Assembly: GCA_030765045.1 (NCBI GenBank)
Contig: CM060964.1
Span: 320,497,013-320,561,012 of the forward strand
Reading direction: 5' to 3'
Length of the DNA: 64,000 nt
Source: Tenodera sinensis
Lineage: Eukaryota > Arthropoda > Insecta > Mantodea > Mantidae
Part shown: positions 36,411-47,373 of the stretch, in pieces
Numbering within the stretch: the first letter of the stretch is position 1
How the letters are laid out: each line of letters opens with the position of its first letter
Position numbers and translations under genes: made by a program
Notes under the pieces: model-generated
Told to the model about the DNA's origin: nothing
The model's input: the letters and a program-made list of their open reading frames with translations, nothing else
The model's database searches: none

Positions 36411-36722
36411 TTAATATGTCATACAAAGTTTAATTTCTAAGAGAGATTTGGCAACGTCACCTTTACATTAAATTGTCACTAAGTTCATTGCAATTAAGGT
36501 AGAAATACATTACAGCATTGTTCACACAGTGTTTGTGCGACAGTTAGTGAAATAATAAACTATTTATGTCCATTCGTCAAGAAGCTAGCTGTTTCTAAAT
36601 ATTTGACACAATTTTTTTTCGGCGAAACGGTTGTTTATGTACAATAATTGTATTGGACATATTAGTTACTCTCATCATGTGGATACCCCTGGTGAACGTA
36701 TAGCCGAAGCAGTACCTTCCAT
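36411..36722 (-). mobile_element. Half copy of the foldback element (loop plus right arm)
   Basis: Homology to the 44.7-kb element begins in its loop (ATACAAAGTTTAATTTC, GAGAGATTTGGCAACGTCAC). It runs through the right arm (TTCGGCGAAACGGTTG, ATTGTATTGGACATATTAG, CATCATGTGGA) to GCAGTACCTTCC. The terminal CCCGGTATATA is lost. Confidence 0.75.
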
Positions 36723-37464
36723 ATTGTCTTTTTTTACTTACACCTGAAACTTCAAAAAATTGTTTCTTAAACCCTAAAAACGTCACCTCATCCTATGTTC
36801 CAGTTGACACAGAACCTAGCACTGAATATTTGTGCACGATATTTAGAAGAGAACAGCGTCTATATAGAGCATCAAAGTCACGATTATCAAATGTAAAGTT
36901 AATGCAATCTGTCATCAGATTAAATTATACAACGCTAGCGGTATCTGACAGAGAAATCTGTAAACGCTACACTTCTCTCATTATGCTAATAATTTAAAAT
37001 TATAATGTGAAAGCTAGTGAACGTTCTAGCGATTTCTAAACGATATGCTAATATAATACTTGTGCTGTTTTGTGCGTGTCTTTTTAATTTTTACCTTAAA
37101 GACTCGTAGCTTGTTTCAAACCTGGTCAGCATGTGGGCAGAGCGAATCTGCAAATCAACAGGAGGTATCCCGCTGAGTAGAAGGCAGTCTCAAATAAAAT
37201 ATGACTGATAAGACTAATTTGAAAAGCTACATTACTCACTGAAGTTCTTGATGGTAGATATCATAAATCCAACGCTGAAGCTGAGTTCCATTATTTGGCT
37301 TCTCATCGAGGAGGTTTATTTGAACCAGATTAGCCAAGATTATGTCCTCACTTCTTCTGTAGAATCCTTCTGGAATATTTCACTGTCTTACTTTCTGTTT
37401 TTTATTTCACAGAGTAAGAACAAACAAACAACAATTATGGAAATGTTTATATTTAAAATAACCT
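36723..37464. other. Unassigned sequence
   Basis: Nothing recognised. The 77-codon ORF at 37248-37481 has no motif. Confidence 0.3.
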
Positions 37465-37615
37465 TTGGCTTTCTCACCTAGCTATTTAGTAGGTAGGAGA
37501 AAATATTGTACTCCACCCAAAAGGACGATATCAAGATTTCACCGAAATATTTTAAGGCTCCTTCAATAAAGAAAGGGCGAAAAATATACCCATCTGTGTG
37601 TGTTTTCTTTCTTTT
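37465..37615 (+). repeat. H1 left-end fragment
   Basis: CTTTCTCACCTAGCTATTTA, then GTAGGAGAAAATATTGTACT, CCACCCAAAAGG and AAGATTTCACCGAAAT. It is lost after the start of a short TG tract. Confidence 0.65.
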
Positions 37616-37667
37616 CTTTTTACTTTCTTTAACACATACAGTATGATATTAGTTTGAATATTCTAAT

Positions 37668-37895
37668 ACTACCGTAGCGCAGAGAGAGCGCGCCTGCCTC
37701 TGGCGCGGAGGACGCGAGTTCGATCCCCAGTACCGGTGTGGGGATTTTTCCGCCACAGGGAGGTCTGGCAGGTGCACTCAGCCTGGTTAGGTCCCGGAGG
37801 GGCAATTGATGAAGAAGTAGCGATGCCAGAGGGCTCGGGGACGGGATGGCTCGGGGCGCTGACCACGTCCCACCCTCCAGCTCTGCACCCTAATC
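37668..37895 (+). mobile_element. SINE S1, copy 3 (plus orientation)
   Basis: The head reads CCGTAGCGCAGAGAGAGCGC (A-box region) and GCGAGTTCGATCCCCAG (B box). The body (GGTCTGGCAGGTGCACTCAG, GGTTAGGTCCCGGAGG) matches the 17.8- and 33.3-kb copies in the opposite orientation. The 3' part is shortened and no clear duplication was found. Confidence 0.8.
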
Positions 37896-38104
37896 ATGAC
37901 TTCTGCAGTGACTTCTGCACTTCTACATATGAAGGTACTACTTATCAAATTCTCTGCACTTATGCCTGTAGCTCTCTTTTAAACATAAGACTTGCGTTAT
38001 CCCCTTTGCACCTATATAATCTGTGTAATGAAACCATGCAAAATTTTGTTGTAATTAACTTGAAGTAGACAGGGAAATAAGTTTCTTCAGGAGTAGCTTT
38101 AAGA

Positions 38105-38540
38105 CCTATTTAATACATAAAAGTGACTGTTTGTTTGTTCGTATTTGATGTGCTGCCATACTGTTCATCCGATTGCGATAAAACTGTCAACTTATTGCTT
38201 GCACTTTCGCGAAAGTTATAGACATAGTACTATATTACATTCACATGGTTTTCTCTTGTAAATTTTCTTTTACAAAATACAATTACATTTATTTGATTAT
38301 TCCCTCTTCTACAAGCTATTCATACAATTTTATGATTGAAATACAAATGCAACGCATTACATTCACACGGTTTTCTTTTACGAAACACAATCACATTTTT
38401 TCCCTAATCTCTCTACTACAAATAATTCATGATTTTTTCTGCATGTTTGAAATTGAAATGCTACCTATTACATTCACGAGATTTTCTCTACTCATTTTTA
38501 GTTAAAACATTTACATGTCCTTCTCTAATCGCTCTTCAAC
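38105..38540 (-). repeat. H2 repeat, minus-oriented copy
   Basis: The unique tail (ATAAAAGTGACTGTTTGTTTG, CTGCCATACTGTTCATCCG) is followed by units whose complements read GTGAATGTAATGC, GTGAATGTAATAG and similar, near 38240, 38360 and 38475. Each is next to a TTTTCTCT-type motif. Matches the 16.0- and 25.4-kb copies. Confidence 0.7.
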
Positions 38541-38561
38541 ATGGAATCTGTATATATAAAT

Positions 38562-38994
38562 AGATATTTTTATGACAAATGAAATGTATATTTTTAACTT
38601 TCTGGCTATAACACATGTAGTCTTGTTTACTCTTGATTACTTTTGCATAACTGGTAAACCGTAAGAGTTTGACCAAATCTTACTATACAAAAAATGTATA
38701 TTTCATTAAAATACACAATTTATGTCCATAAGCATTTTTTTGTGACGTGAACCATTTCGGAATTATATCTTGTTATTTGTAAGTTTTATACCCATAACAT
38801 AGCGACCGAATTTAAAAGATTTCACTATCACTCAAAGCCCACAGTTTTCCCATATTCTCCTTGCACTTAGAAGAAAATAAGATAATTTCTGCAAATGTTT
38901 ATTTCAACTTAACATGAAGAAGATAGAGGAATAATGGTTTGTGTGAATAGGCAGTACAAGAGTAGAGAAAGTCATGTGAGCGCAACACGTCAGA
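38562..38994 (+). repeat. H1, left-truncated
   Basis: It begins inside the element (AGATATTTTTATGACAAATG) and is complete to its right end (AGTAGAGAAAGTCATGTGAG, then CACGTCAGA). It directly follows the H2 copy. Confidence 0.8.
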
Positions 38995-39527
38995 CTTTTT
39001 GCTTCTTCATTGGAGAGATGCATGATCTCTATAGCGTTTTGAAATGATGGTAAGTGGTCATCGCACTGGGGCCCGAGGGCAGAGGCACGTGAGTCCTGTA
39101 AAAACAATGGACCTATTACGGCGGGTTACTTCCGGTTGCATGATCAGCATTTGACACATACTAGTTTCTCTAGAATCGCCAGGCCGGATGTGTTACTCTG
39201 GACATTCTGGAACGAGCCCCAACTTCGTCACGATTTGCCCCGCCGCACCGCACCGCGCCGCGCCGTGCCGCGCCGCTTCCTTGAAAAGACTGCCGCATCA
39301 TATCGCTGTTTGCTCATGCCACGATTACGACATCCACCAGGAAATCCGCGCAAATATTTTGTCCGTCTTTTTCACATACATCCTTGTGTTAGTGACTGCG
39401 CAACGCTTAATGCATATGCGGGGCTGTATAAATGCGGGGAAATACCTAAAACTTCCTACCTACCTACCTACAGCACAATCAATAACACCTTTCATGATAA
39501 AACATGCGGATATGACAGAGATACGTA
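38995..39527. other. Unassigned; short CCGCG-type pentanucleotide run
   Basis: 39239-39278 is a run of CGCCG / CACCG / TGCCG pentamers, the most GC-dense spot left of 39.5 kb. No gene recognised. The ORFs crossing it continue into the GGT array and are not credible. Confidence 0.4.
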
Positions 39528-41561
39528 ATAGTAGTAGTGGTAGTAGACGTGGTAGTGGTGGCGGTGTTGATGGTGGTGGTGGTGGTGGTAGTGGTGTTGT
39601 AGAGGTGGTGGTGTTGGTGGTGGTGGTGTTGGTGGTGGTGGTGGTAGTGGTGTTGTAGAGGTGGTGGTGTTGGTGGTGGTGGTGCTGATGGTGGTGGTAG
39701 TGGTGTTGGTGGTGGTGGTAGTGGTGTTGGTGGTGGTGTCGGTGGTGGTGGTGGTGTTGGTGCTGATGGTGGTGGTAGTGGTGTTGGTGGTGGTGTCGGT
39801 GGTGGTGGTGGTGTTGTAGAGGTGGTGGTGTTGGTGGTGGTGGTGGTGCTGATGGTGGTGGTAGTGGTGTTGGTGGTGGTGTCGGTGGTGGTGGTGTTGT
39901 AGAGGTGGTGGTGTTGGTGGTGGTGGTGTGGTGGTGATGGTGGTGGCAGTAGAGGTGGTAGTGGTGATGGTGGTGGTGGTAGTGGTGGTGGTGGTGGTAG
40001 TGGTGGTGGTAGTGGTGGTGGTGGTAGTGGTGGTAGTGGTGGTGGTAGTGGTGATGGTGGTGGTGGTAGTGGTGGTAGTGGTGGTGGTAGTGGTGGTGGT
40101 AGTGGTGATGGTGGTGGTAGTGGTGGTGGTAGTGGTGGTAGTGGTGGTAGTGGTGTTGATGGTGGTGGAGGTGGTGTGGTGGTGGTGGCGGTGTTGGTGG
40201 TGGTGGTAGTGGTGTTGGTGGTGGTGATAGTGGTGTTGGTGGTTGTGGAGGTGGTGTGGTGGTGGCGGTGTTGGTGGTGGTGGTAGTGGTGTTGTAGAGG
40301 TGGTGGTGTTGGTGGTGGTGGTGCTGATGGTGGTGGTGGTGTTGGTGGTGGTGGTAGTGGTGTTGGTGGTGGTGTCGGTGGTGGTGGTGTTGGTGCTGAT
40401 GATGGTGGTAGTGGTGTTGGTGGTGGTGTCGGTGGTGGTGGTGTTGTAGAGGTGGTGGTGTTGGTGGTGGTGGTGCTGATGGTGGTGGTAGTGGTGTTGG
40501 TGGTGGTGTCGGTGGTGGTGTTGTAGAGGTGGCGGTGTTGGTGGTGGTGTGGTGGTGATGGTGGTGGCAGTAGAGGTGGTAGTGGTGATGGTGGTGGTGG
40601 TAGTGGTGGTGGTAGTGGTGGTGGTGGTAGTGGTGGTAGTGGTGGTGGTAGTGGTGGTGGTGGTAGTGGTGGTAGTGGTGGTGGTAGTGGATATGGTGGT
40701 AGAGGTGATGGTGGTGGTAGTGGTGGTGGTAGTGGTGGTAGTGGTGGTGGTAGTGGTGTTGATGGTGGTGGAGGTGGTGTGGTGGTGGTGGCGGTGTTGG
40801 TGGTGGTGGTGATAGTGGTGTTGGTGGTGGTGGTAGTGGTGTTGGTGGTTGTGGAGGTGGCGGCCACGGTGTTGGTGGTGGTGTTGGTGGTGGTGGCGGT
40901 GGTAGTGGTGTTGGTGGTGGTGGTAGTGGTGGTGGTGGAGGTGTTGGTGGTGGTGGTGATAGTGGTGGTAGTGGTGGTGGTGGTGGAGGTGTTGGTGGTG
41001 GTGGTGGTGTCGGTGGTGGTGGTGTTGTAGAGGTGGTGGTGTTGGTGGTGGTGGTGGTGCTGATGGTGGTGGTAGTGGTGTTGGTGGTGGTGTCGGTGGT
41101 GGTGGTGGTGTTGTAGAGGTGGTGGTGTTGGTGGTGGTGTGGTGGTGATGGTGGTGGCAGTAGAGGTGGTAGTGGTGATGGTGGTGGTGGTAGTGGTGGT
41201 GGTAGTGGTGGTGGAGGTAGTGGTGGTAGTGGTGGTGGTAGTGGTGGTGGTGGTAGTGGTGGTAGTGGTGGTGGTAGTGGTGGTGGTGGTAGTGGTGATG
41301 GTGGTGGTAGTGGTGGTGGTAGTGGTGTTGATGGTGGTGTTGATGGTGGTGGAGGTGGTGTGGTGGTGGTGGCGGTGTTGGTGGTGGTGGTGATAGTGGT
41401 GTTGGTGGTGGTGGTAGTGGTGTTGGTGGTTGTGGAGGTGGCGGCCACGGTGTTGGTGGTGGTGTTGGTGGAGGTGTTGGTGGTGGTAGTGGTGTTGGTG
41501 GTGGTGGTGGAGGTGTTGGTGGTGGTAGTGGTGTTGGTGGTGGTGGTGGTGGTTGTTGGTG
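39528..41561. repeat. 2-kb (GGT)-type array with ~0.6-kb higher-order units
   Basis: The plus strand is almost only G and T with sparse A and very rare C. Marker GGCAGTAGAGG recurs at about 39946, 40567 and 41157 (spacings 621 and 590). CGGCCACGG recurs at 40861 and 41442 (581). The array is thus a tandem of three diverged ~0.6-kb blocks, each made of GGT, AGT, GTT and GAT triplets. The 662- and 462-codon Pro/Thr/His-rich ORFs on the minus strand are compositional artefacts: triplet repeats without stops in one frame. Confidence 0.9.
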
Positions 41562-41892
41562 AAAACAGCAGTAATAATAGGCGTTTTTTGCTTTTCTAGT
41601 ATCCAGGGAAAAATCTAAAAAGGACGTCCACAGGACGAGTTAAAGAGCTTCATTCCCACCTACTAAAATACTTCTTAAAGGTACAGTGATTGTGTTTCGC
41701 AAAAGAAAGTGAACAGAGAAAATCTATGGCGTAAATAATGGCCCCGCAGATCCCACGCTGCGGGTGGCCCCCGATCTTTAGGGGTCCCCAGACTGGCTTT
41801 AGTGGTCTTTTTAAAAAGTACATGTTATATTCAATTCAACTATAGAAAATCTCTAGGAAGAAGTGCTGGAACAGCTGCAGTTCAGTGATGAC

Positions 41893-42330
41893 TAGGGCCC
41901 GGAGGTACATACCCTAAAAGCTATGAAATATGCGTGCAAATATGCTCTAAAAATTGAAAATATGCTAATAATTATGCACTTAACTTAAAATACACTTATG
42001 TAAATCTGTTCGGAAAACTTTGAAATATGCCAATAAATATACACATTAAACATTCTTAGTAACATTCTTCACTATAAACAAAGGGAGATAAAATTGAACT
42101 TAAACTTCTTGTTGAGAAGTACAAGTTTCTGATTCAATGCTCAAACGAAGCAACGAATTGCGGTTCACAACAGTCACGTGAAGGAAGTTTTCAAACTTGA
42201 AAGAACGCCTATCATCTCTGAAGATGAATTTTTATCTTGAGAAGTTCCTCTCTACATCACAGAATGATACTGGCGCATACTTAAACGATGCTATCTGATT
42301 CCAGTAAGAGGCAATTCGTGTAAGCTAATG
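41893..42330 (-). mobile_element. hAT element remnant, 3' end
   Basis: The left end TAGGGCCCGGAGGTACAT, followed by CCTAAAAGCTATGAAATATG, parallels the complemented 3' end of the 18.8-kb hAT. Reverse translation of about 42150-42290 gives SFCDVERNFSR, then FRDDRRSFKFENFLHV. This is the hAT C-terminal block, with one in-frame stop between the two parts. The 5' end was not found. Confidence 0.65.
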
Positions 42331-42639
42331 GTAGTGTTTTTATCTACAATGTCTCCAATTTTACACATCTGTTCATCTCCAAAATGTTTTATATTACACT
42401 CCTCGCTTTGTTCTTTAGTATTTTCCCTGTACTACCGGAAACGGAATACAAGTTGGATGTTGTTTCTTGAAATACTTTGGGTACTTCCTTAGAGGAAGTC
42501 AACCCACGTTCCCCATCTTGTTAATATTGGTTCAGGAGCAAGTGGAACTGAGGACCTAAATAACTGAACTCTCAATTGGGCTTTCAAAAAAACGCTTATT
42601 ACTACAGCCACTGAAGTAAATTTTGCACGGATTTGTATC

Positions 42640-42735
42640 GGTGTGGGTGGCTCAGTTGGTTAGACGCTGGTCTACTGATCCCAACATCGCAGATTCAAAT
42701 CCGGCCGAGACCGATGATTTTTAAGTGCGCGCGCG
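42640..42735 (+). repeat. tRNA-derived SINE S4, copy 3 (head only)
   Basis: GGTGGCTCAGTTGGTTAGAC (A-box region), then GCAGATTCAAATCCGGCC (B box) and GATGATTTTTAAGTGC. The body is replaced by a CG/CA microsatellite. Confidence 0.75.
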
Positions 42736-42737
42736 CG

Positions 42738-42784
<47 letters not shown>

Positions 42785-42854
42785 ACACTCATTCACTCAC
42801 TCTCTCTCACACACTCACACTCACACACACACACACTCACTCACTCACTCACTA
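42728..42854. repeat. (CG)n-(CA)n-(CACT)n compound microsatellite
   Basis: CGCGCGCG, then CA repeats, then CTCA-type tetramers run up to the sequence CTAATTTG. It begins exactly where the S4 body would. Confidence 0.9.
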
Positions 42855-42954
42855 ATTTGTTGAAACTGCTCATGTTCTGCTTATGTAAAATGGTTTGACC
42901 AACTTCGAAACCTTCGGGGGAATGGGCACAACTTAGCAAAGTTTAAATGCAACC

Positions 42955-43165
42955 GAAGATATCCCTTCGTGCGTTAAAATAGTTGCAGAACGCAACGGCG
43001 CAATTCCTATGAAGCGTGTGCCAGTGGCGTGAGCGAACTTTGTTCTGCTTATCAGAGAAGGTTTTAGAATGTTTTTCACTTTACTTACAGGGTCTTTATT
43101 TTCCAGGGAATAAACTCACTCCTGTGTATACTGCTATTGTCTAACATTACGGACTTAAGATTGGA
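42955..43165 (+). repeat. Dispersed repeat R3, copy 1
   Basis: CCCTTCGTGCGTTAAA, GTTGCAGAA, AGTGGCGTG, GAACTTTGTTCTGCTTAT and TTTCACTTTACTTACA are shared with 45480-45700. A shorter GCAGAAAGCAACGGCGCAAT piece at about 27060 also precedes a (TAA)n array. Confidence 0.65.
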
Positions 43166-43172
43166 ATGTACC

Positions 43173-43341
<169 letters not shown>

Positions 43342-43419
43342 TTAGATACTGTTGTTATTTTTATTTCGTTATTACTATTATTAACATTATCAATGAATCA
43401 ATTATCATCAATTAATAAG

Positions 43420-43730
43420 AAAAATTATACCAAAACTGAACCTTGTGGAACACCACTATTGATGTCACGTACTGAGAACTTACCATTCACATAAATCAAT
43501 TTGCTTTCTGCCGTATTAAGTACGATTTCAGAAGTTCTACCTGATTGTCTCGAATACCATAATAAGGTTTAAGTAAAACATTATGATAAACAGAATTAAA
43601 GGCTTTACTTAAGTCACATACATTTACTAGAACATATGTACAATTTTCAAAAGAGATATCAAATCCACAGAAATTTTAATAGCCCCTGTATTAAATTTTT
43701 CTTCCGAAAATCCACATTGATCTTAAATAT
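43420..43730 (-). pseudogene. LINE reverse transcriptase fragment (Jockey/CR1-like RT)
   Basis: On the minus strand one frame reads NVCDLSKAFNSVYHNVLLKP near 43600-43545, the RT motif A region with its Asp. It is followed by YYGIRDNQVELLKSYL. After a frame change, VNGKFSVRDINSGVPQGSVL (43500-43445) gives RT motif B. Upstream a QCGFRKKK-like block lies near 43715. Motifs C (YxDD) and beyond are absent; the sequence ends at a TTA array. Frameshifts and stops show it is dead. The clade is suggested by motif spelling only. Confidence 0.75.
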
Positions 43731-44114
43731 TTTAAAAAGGCATTTATTTGATAAAAAACTAAATATTCAAATATATGTTACTACCATTTGCGAGGAAAGC
43801 ACTCACGTATAATAAAACTACATGTTACTTTTCCATTTTGGATAAATATTTAAGTGGCTTGCAATTTAGACATTTTATATGCCGGGATAAATTCTTTGGC
43901 ACATCGGAAAGGTTATTGTAGAATCCTTATTTATCTGAGTTTCACACTTGAGGATCTTATTGCCTGATGGCCTTACTTGAGTAGTCGCCTTTCTGTGTCA
44001 TCTGTAATATTTCTACTACTTTTGCTCTTTAAGTGGTTGTGAATGTCCAAGCCGGAATTAACTTAGCCACTCAGTGAAGCCCGAAAAAGAAAAAAGAAAG
44101 AAAAAAATAAAATT
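43731..44114. other. Unassigned sequence
   Basis: It could include further decayed RT sequence upstream of the fragment, but I could not read any motif. Confidence 0.3.
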
Positions 44115-44195
44115 GAGCGGATTTTGAACGGAATTTGACCCCGACCTTCCGAATGCGAGCCACAGATGCTACCATCTGAGCTATCTATTTCGGTT
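44115..44195 (-). repeat. tRNA-like sequence, probably a SINE head
   Basis: The complement reads TAGATAGCTCAGATGGTAGC (A box) and GGTCGGGGTCAAATTCCG (B box), followed by an A/T-rich tract. It lacks a paired acceptor stem, so it is not called a tRNA gene. Confidence 0.55.
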
Positions 44196-44692
44196 TAAAC
44201 AATTGCATGATGCTTTTGTGCATATGGCCGCTTCACGTAATCGCATAATCCGATTTCTCCACGTTAAATCATCGATTCTTCGATGTGACGGGATAAGATT
44301 GCTCTATTTACATGAATTTACTCGTTCCACGTTGTGGTAGGAATGCATAACATGATGCCCTAGTATGGAAACTTGAGTGTGTTGTAACGATATCGCTTTA
44401 CAAATGTATCCCTATAATTTTAAAGCCACTTTCAACAGACGGGAACAATGTTGAAGCCGCGATAATGCTGTTAGGAGAATTACATCTCAGAATGTAAACA
44501 AGTCGCAAACACAACCCTCACTCCTGTAAAACGGATTAACTCCAAGTTAATGAATGAAATTATCTTCTTCCAGAGCAGAGAGTAACGCTTTAAATTGCCG
44601 AAGCTCGTTTTATTACTGCCCGAGAGGTGGAAAATAACTATGGATGTTTATGAGTCGTGAAAAGTCAAGCTTAATAAATGTACTGCCTGAAA

Positions 44693-45279
44693 TATATACA
44701 GGATGAAATATACTACTTCGGCCACACATTAACCAGGGATTCTACATGATGAGTGTAATAAATATGACACATACAATTATTGTCAATAGAGAACAGTTTC
44801 GCCGAAAAAAAAAATGTGTCAAATGTTTGGAGGCATCTAGCCTCATGCCCAATGGCTATAAATGACATTACTTCACTAACTGTCCGCAAACATTGTGTAA
44901 ACAATGCTGTTATGCACTTCTACCTTAATTCCAATGAATTTAGTCACAATTTAATGTTAAAATATCATGCAAACTTTAATTTCTAAGAGAGATTTGGGAG
45001 CGTTGCGTTAACATTAAATTGTGACTAAATTCATTAGAATTAAGTTAGAAAATCATTACAGCATTGTTCACATAATGTTTGCGGACAGTTATTGAGATAA
45101 TAAACGATTTATAGCCATTCGTCAAGAAGATAGATGGCTCCGAATATTCGATACATTTTTTTTTTTCCGGAGAAACGGTTCTTTATTGACAGTAATTGTA
45201 TTGGACATGTTTGTTATACTCATCATGTGGAATCTCTGGTTAACGTATGACCAACGCAGTACCTTCCACCCGGTATATA
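44693..45279. mobile_element. Foldback element, 587 bp, complete
   Basis: The two ~270-bp arms (44693-44960 and 45008-45279) are imperfect reverse complements around a 47-nt loop. Inner arm ends are exact: TAGTCACAATTTAATGTTAA versus its complement. Outer termini are TATATACAGGATG and the complement of CACCCGGTATATA. Shared arm blocks include CTACATGATGAGTGTAA, TTTCGCCGAAAA, GTCCGCAAACATTGTG and GAATTTAGTCACAATT. Opposed ORFs across the arms arise from the palindrome. Half copies are at 15.6 and 36.4 kb. Confidence 0.85.
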
Positions 45280-45479
45280 TTATACGGGTGGTCGTGGTGC
45301 ATTACATCTGAGATTGGCAAACGATATTTACAGGTTTAAAACAAAGCGAGTATTTGTTTTCTAAGACTCCGCAATAGACTTCAGAAACGTATATTTATAG
45401 TGCTCTTTGGACGATGGTGTGTTTTGAAATAATATATTCAAAAATATTGATATGTATACCAGGTGGCCCACTCCAGCCG

Positions 45480-45700
45480 GCCCTCAGATAAGTAGACAAC
45501 CCTTCGTGCGTTAAAGGAGTTGCAGAAATGACCGGGGTAAATCCAGTCAGTGGCGTGTGTGAACTTTGTTCTGCTTGTAAGAGAGGGAGCAGCAGAGGAA
45601 ATGCCCAGGCTTCAACTGGCGTGTGCAGCGCGTGATAATAGAGAGGAAGTCATAGAATATTTTCCACTTTACTTACAAGCTTAATAGCATTTGTTACTAT
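45480..45700 (+). repeat. Dispersed repeat R3, copy 2
   Basis: Shares CCCTTCGTGCGTTAAA, AGTGGCGTGTGTGAAC, TTTGTTCTGCTTGTAAGAG and TTCCACTTTACTTACA with 42955-43165. It is preceded by GGTGGCCCACTCCAGC. Confidence 0.65.
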
Positions 45701-45877
45701 GTACATATTCTACACAACTGATCTCAGTGAGAAAATGTGTACATTAAGATGTGTTTAAAAGTATAATTTATTAGGTGAATAAATAATTTAATAACTAATA
45801 ATACTACCTAATAAAGTAGTGACACAATACCCGGTATAAACTGCTATGATCATAGTTTAAAACTTGTTCAAGTTTTT

Positions 45878-46017
45878 ACTTTCTCTACTGATAAGTAGGG
45901 GAAGTATTGTATTCCACCCAAAAATTCGATATCGAGATTTCGCCGGAAATATATGTTTTGAGACTCCCTGAATTAAAAAAAAATTAGAAAAAGGTCCGTG
46001 TGTGTATGTGTGTGTGT

Positions 46018-46088
<71 letters not shown>

Positions 46089-46784
46089 TGTGGACAGCAT
46101 AACTCAAAAAAGAAAAGTAGGTTAGAAATCAAATTTGGTATTTAAGTTGGTCTTTCAAGGATGCGACACGAAGATTTTGAAGAAAATAGCCCCACCCTAC
46201 TCTATCCTTTAAATGGAAAATCTTTCGAAAATTTTGATTTTCTTGAAAATGGCTCAAACGATTTTGATTAAAATGTCATATGTTTGAGATATTTTTATGA
46301 CAAATGAAATGTATATCTTGAATTTTCTGGCTATAGCTCCTGTAGTATTTACTCTGGACGACTTTTGCATAACTGGTAAACAGAGATAGACCAAATCATA
46401 CTATACAAAACATGTAGATGTTGCTAAAATACAAAATTTATATCCCAATAAATTTTCTTGTAGGGTGAACCATTTCGGAGATATTCCTTGTTATGTGTGT
46501 GAGTTTCGGAAAACTTAAAACTTTCGTGAAATGGAACATCGTTGTTCATTTTTTATACGTATGATAAGTGTGCAAAGAGAACGGAATCTCAAAGCTTTAA
46601 AAGATTTGACTATCGCTCAAGAGCTACTGTCTTCTAATATTCTCCTTGCACCTACAAGGAAATAACCAATAAGATAATTTGTACAAATGTTTATCTTAAC
46701 TAACACGATGAAGATATAGGAATAAGAGTTTGTAAAAATGGTTAGTACAAGAGTAGAGAAAGTCATGTGAGTGCAACACATCAG
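45878..46784 (+). mobile_element. Full-length H1 with long (TG)n core
   Basis: Starts ACTTTCTCTACTGATAAG and ends AGTAGAGAAAGTCATGTGAG, then CACATCAGA. The TG core spans about 46001-46087. All internal blocks are present. Confidence 0.9.
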
Positions 46785-46960
46785 ACTTTTATGAATACAG
46801 TGAACTTTTGGTTCCCTTCGTAAACACCAGTCAACGAAACTTCTTTTATGTATTCGCGGAGTTTCAAAGCTTTACAACATGTTGAACGTGAACAAATTAT
46901 GTTGCATGTTACATATAATCTGCTGGAATGAACAAGGTCTTAGTTCTAAACTTTAGAGTC

Positions 46961-47373
46961 ACTACGTTTCCATGGGTAGTTGTAATAATCGATTTGAGTC
47001 CAATCCCATTCGCAATACGATCCGCGTTTGCGTGTTGAATTCAATCCGGAATGAGTTCAACTTGGATACGAAAGGCACAAGTATAAATAATTCAAGCTTT
47101 TATGTTGGTCACTTGGTTTATGTTGGCGAACCTGTAAAAATACGTTTTCTGCGTATTTTAAATAGTTTTTAGGTCAGTGAATGTTTTAGAAGAATATATT
47201 GCGAGATTATTGAGACAACAAACGTGACTTTCATGCAACAAAATTTTGATCCGAATCCACTTCTAAGAGGATCAGATTCAAGGACTCAGTTCGATCTGAA
47301 TCCACGTTTCCATGCAATATTCAATCCGGAATGAGATCTCAAATCGATTTGAATTCACCATAGAAACGTAGCG
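46961..47373. mobile_element. 413-bp MITE with CACTACGTTTCCATGG-type inverted termini
   Basis: Left CACTACGTTTCCATGG and complemented right CGCTACGTTTCTATGG form 16-bp inverted repeats with three mismatches. AGT flanks both ends (46958-46960 and 47374-47376), a candidate 3-bp target duplication. Subterminal AATCCGGAATGAG occurs on both sides. No transposase. Three-bp duplications are typical of the PIF/Harbinger group, but the usual TWA is not seen, so the superfamily is uncertain. Confidence 0.7.

Noticed and set aside
39460..41448. 662- and 462-codon ORFs on the minus strand, Pro/Thr/His-rich, looking like structural proteins
   Set aside because: They are stop-free translations of the G/T-only triplet array; all frames and both strands are partly open and the composition follows the repeat.
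44713..44986. Overlapping ORFs on both strands as a possible gene pair
   Set aside because: They arise from an arm of the palindromic foldback element.
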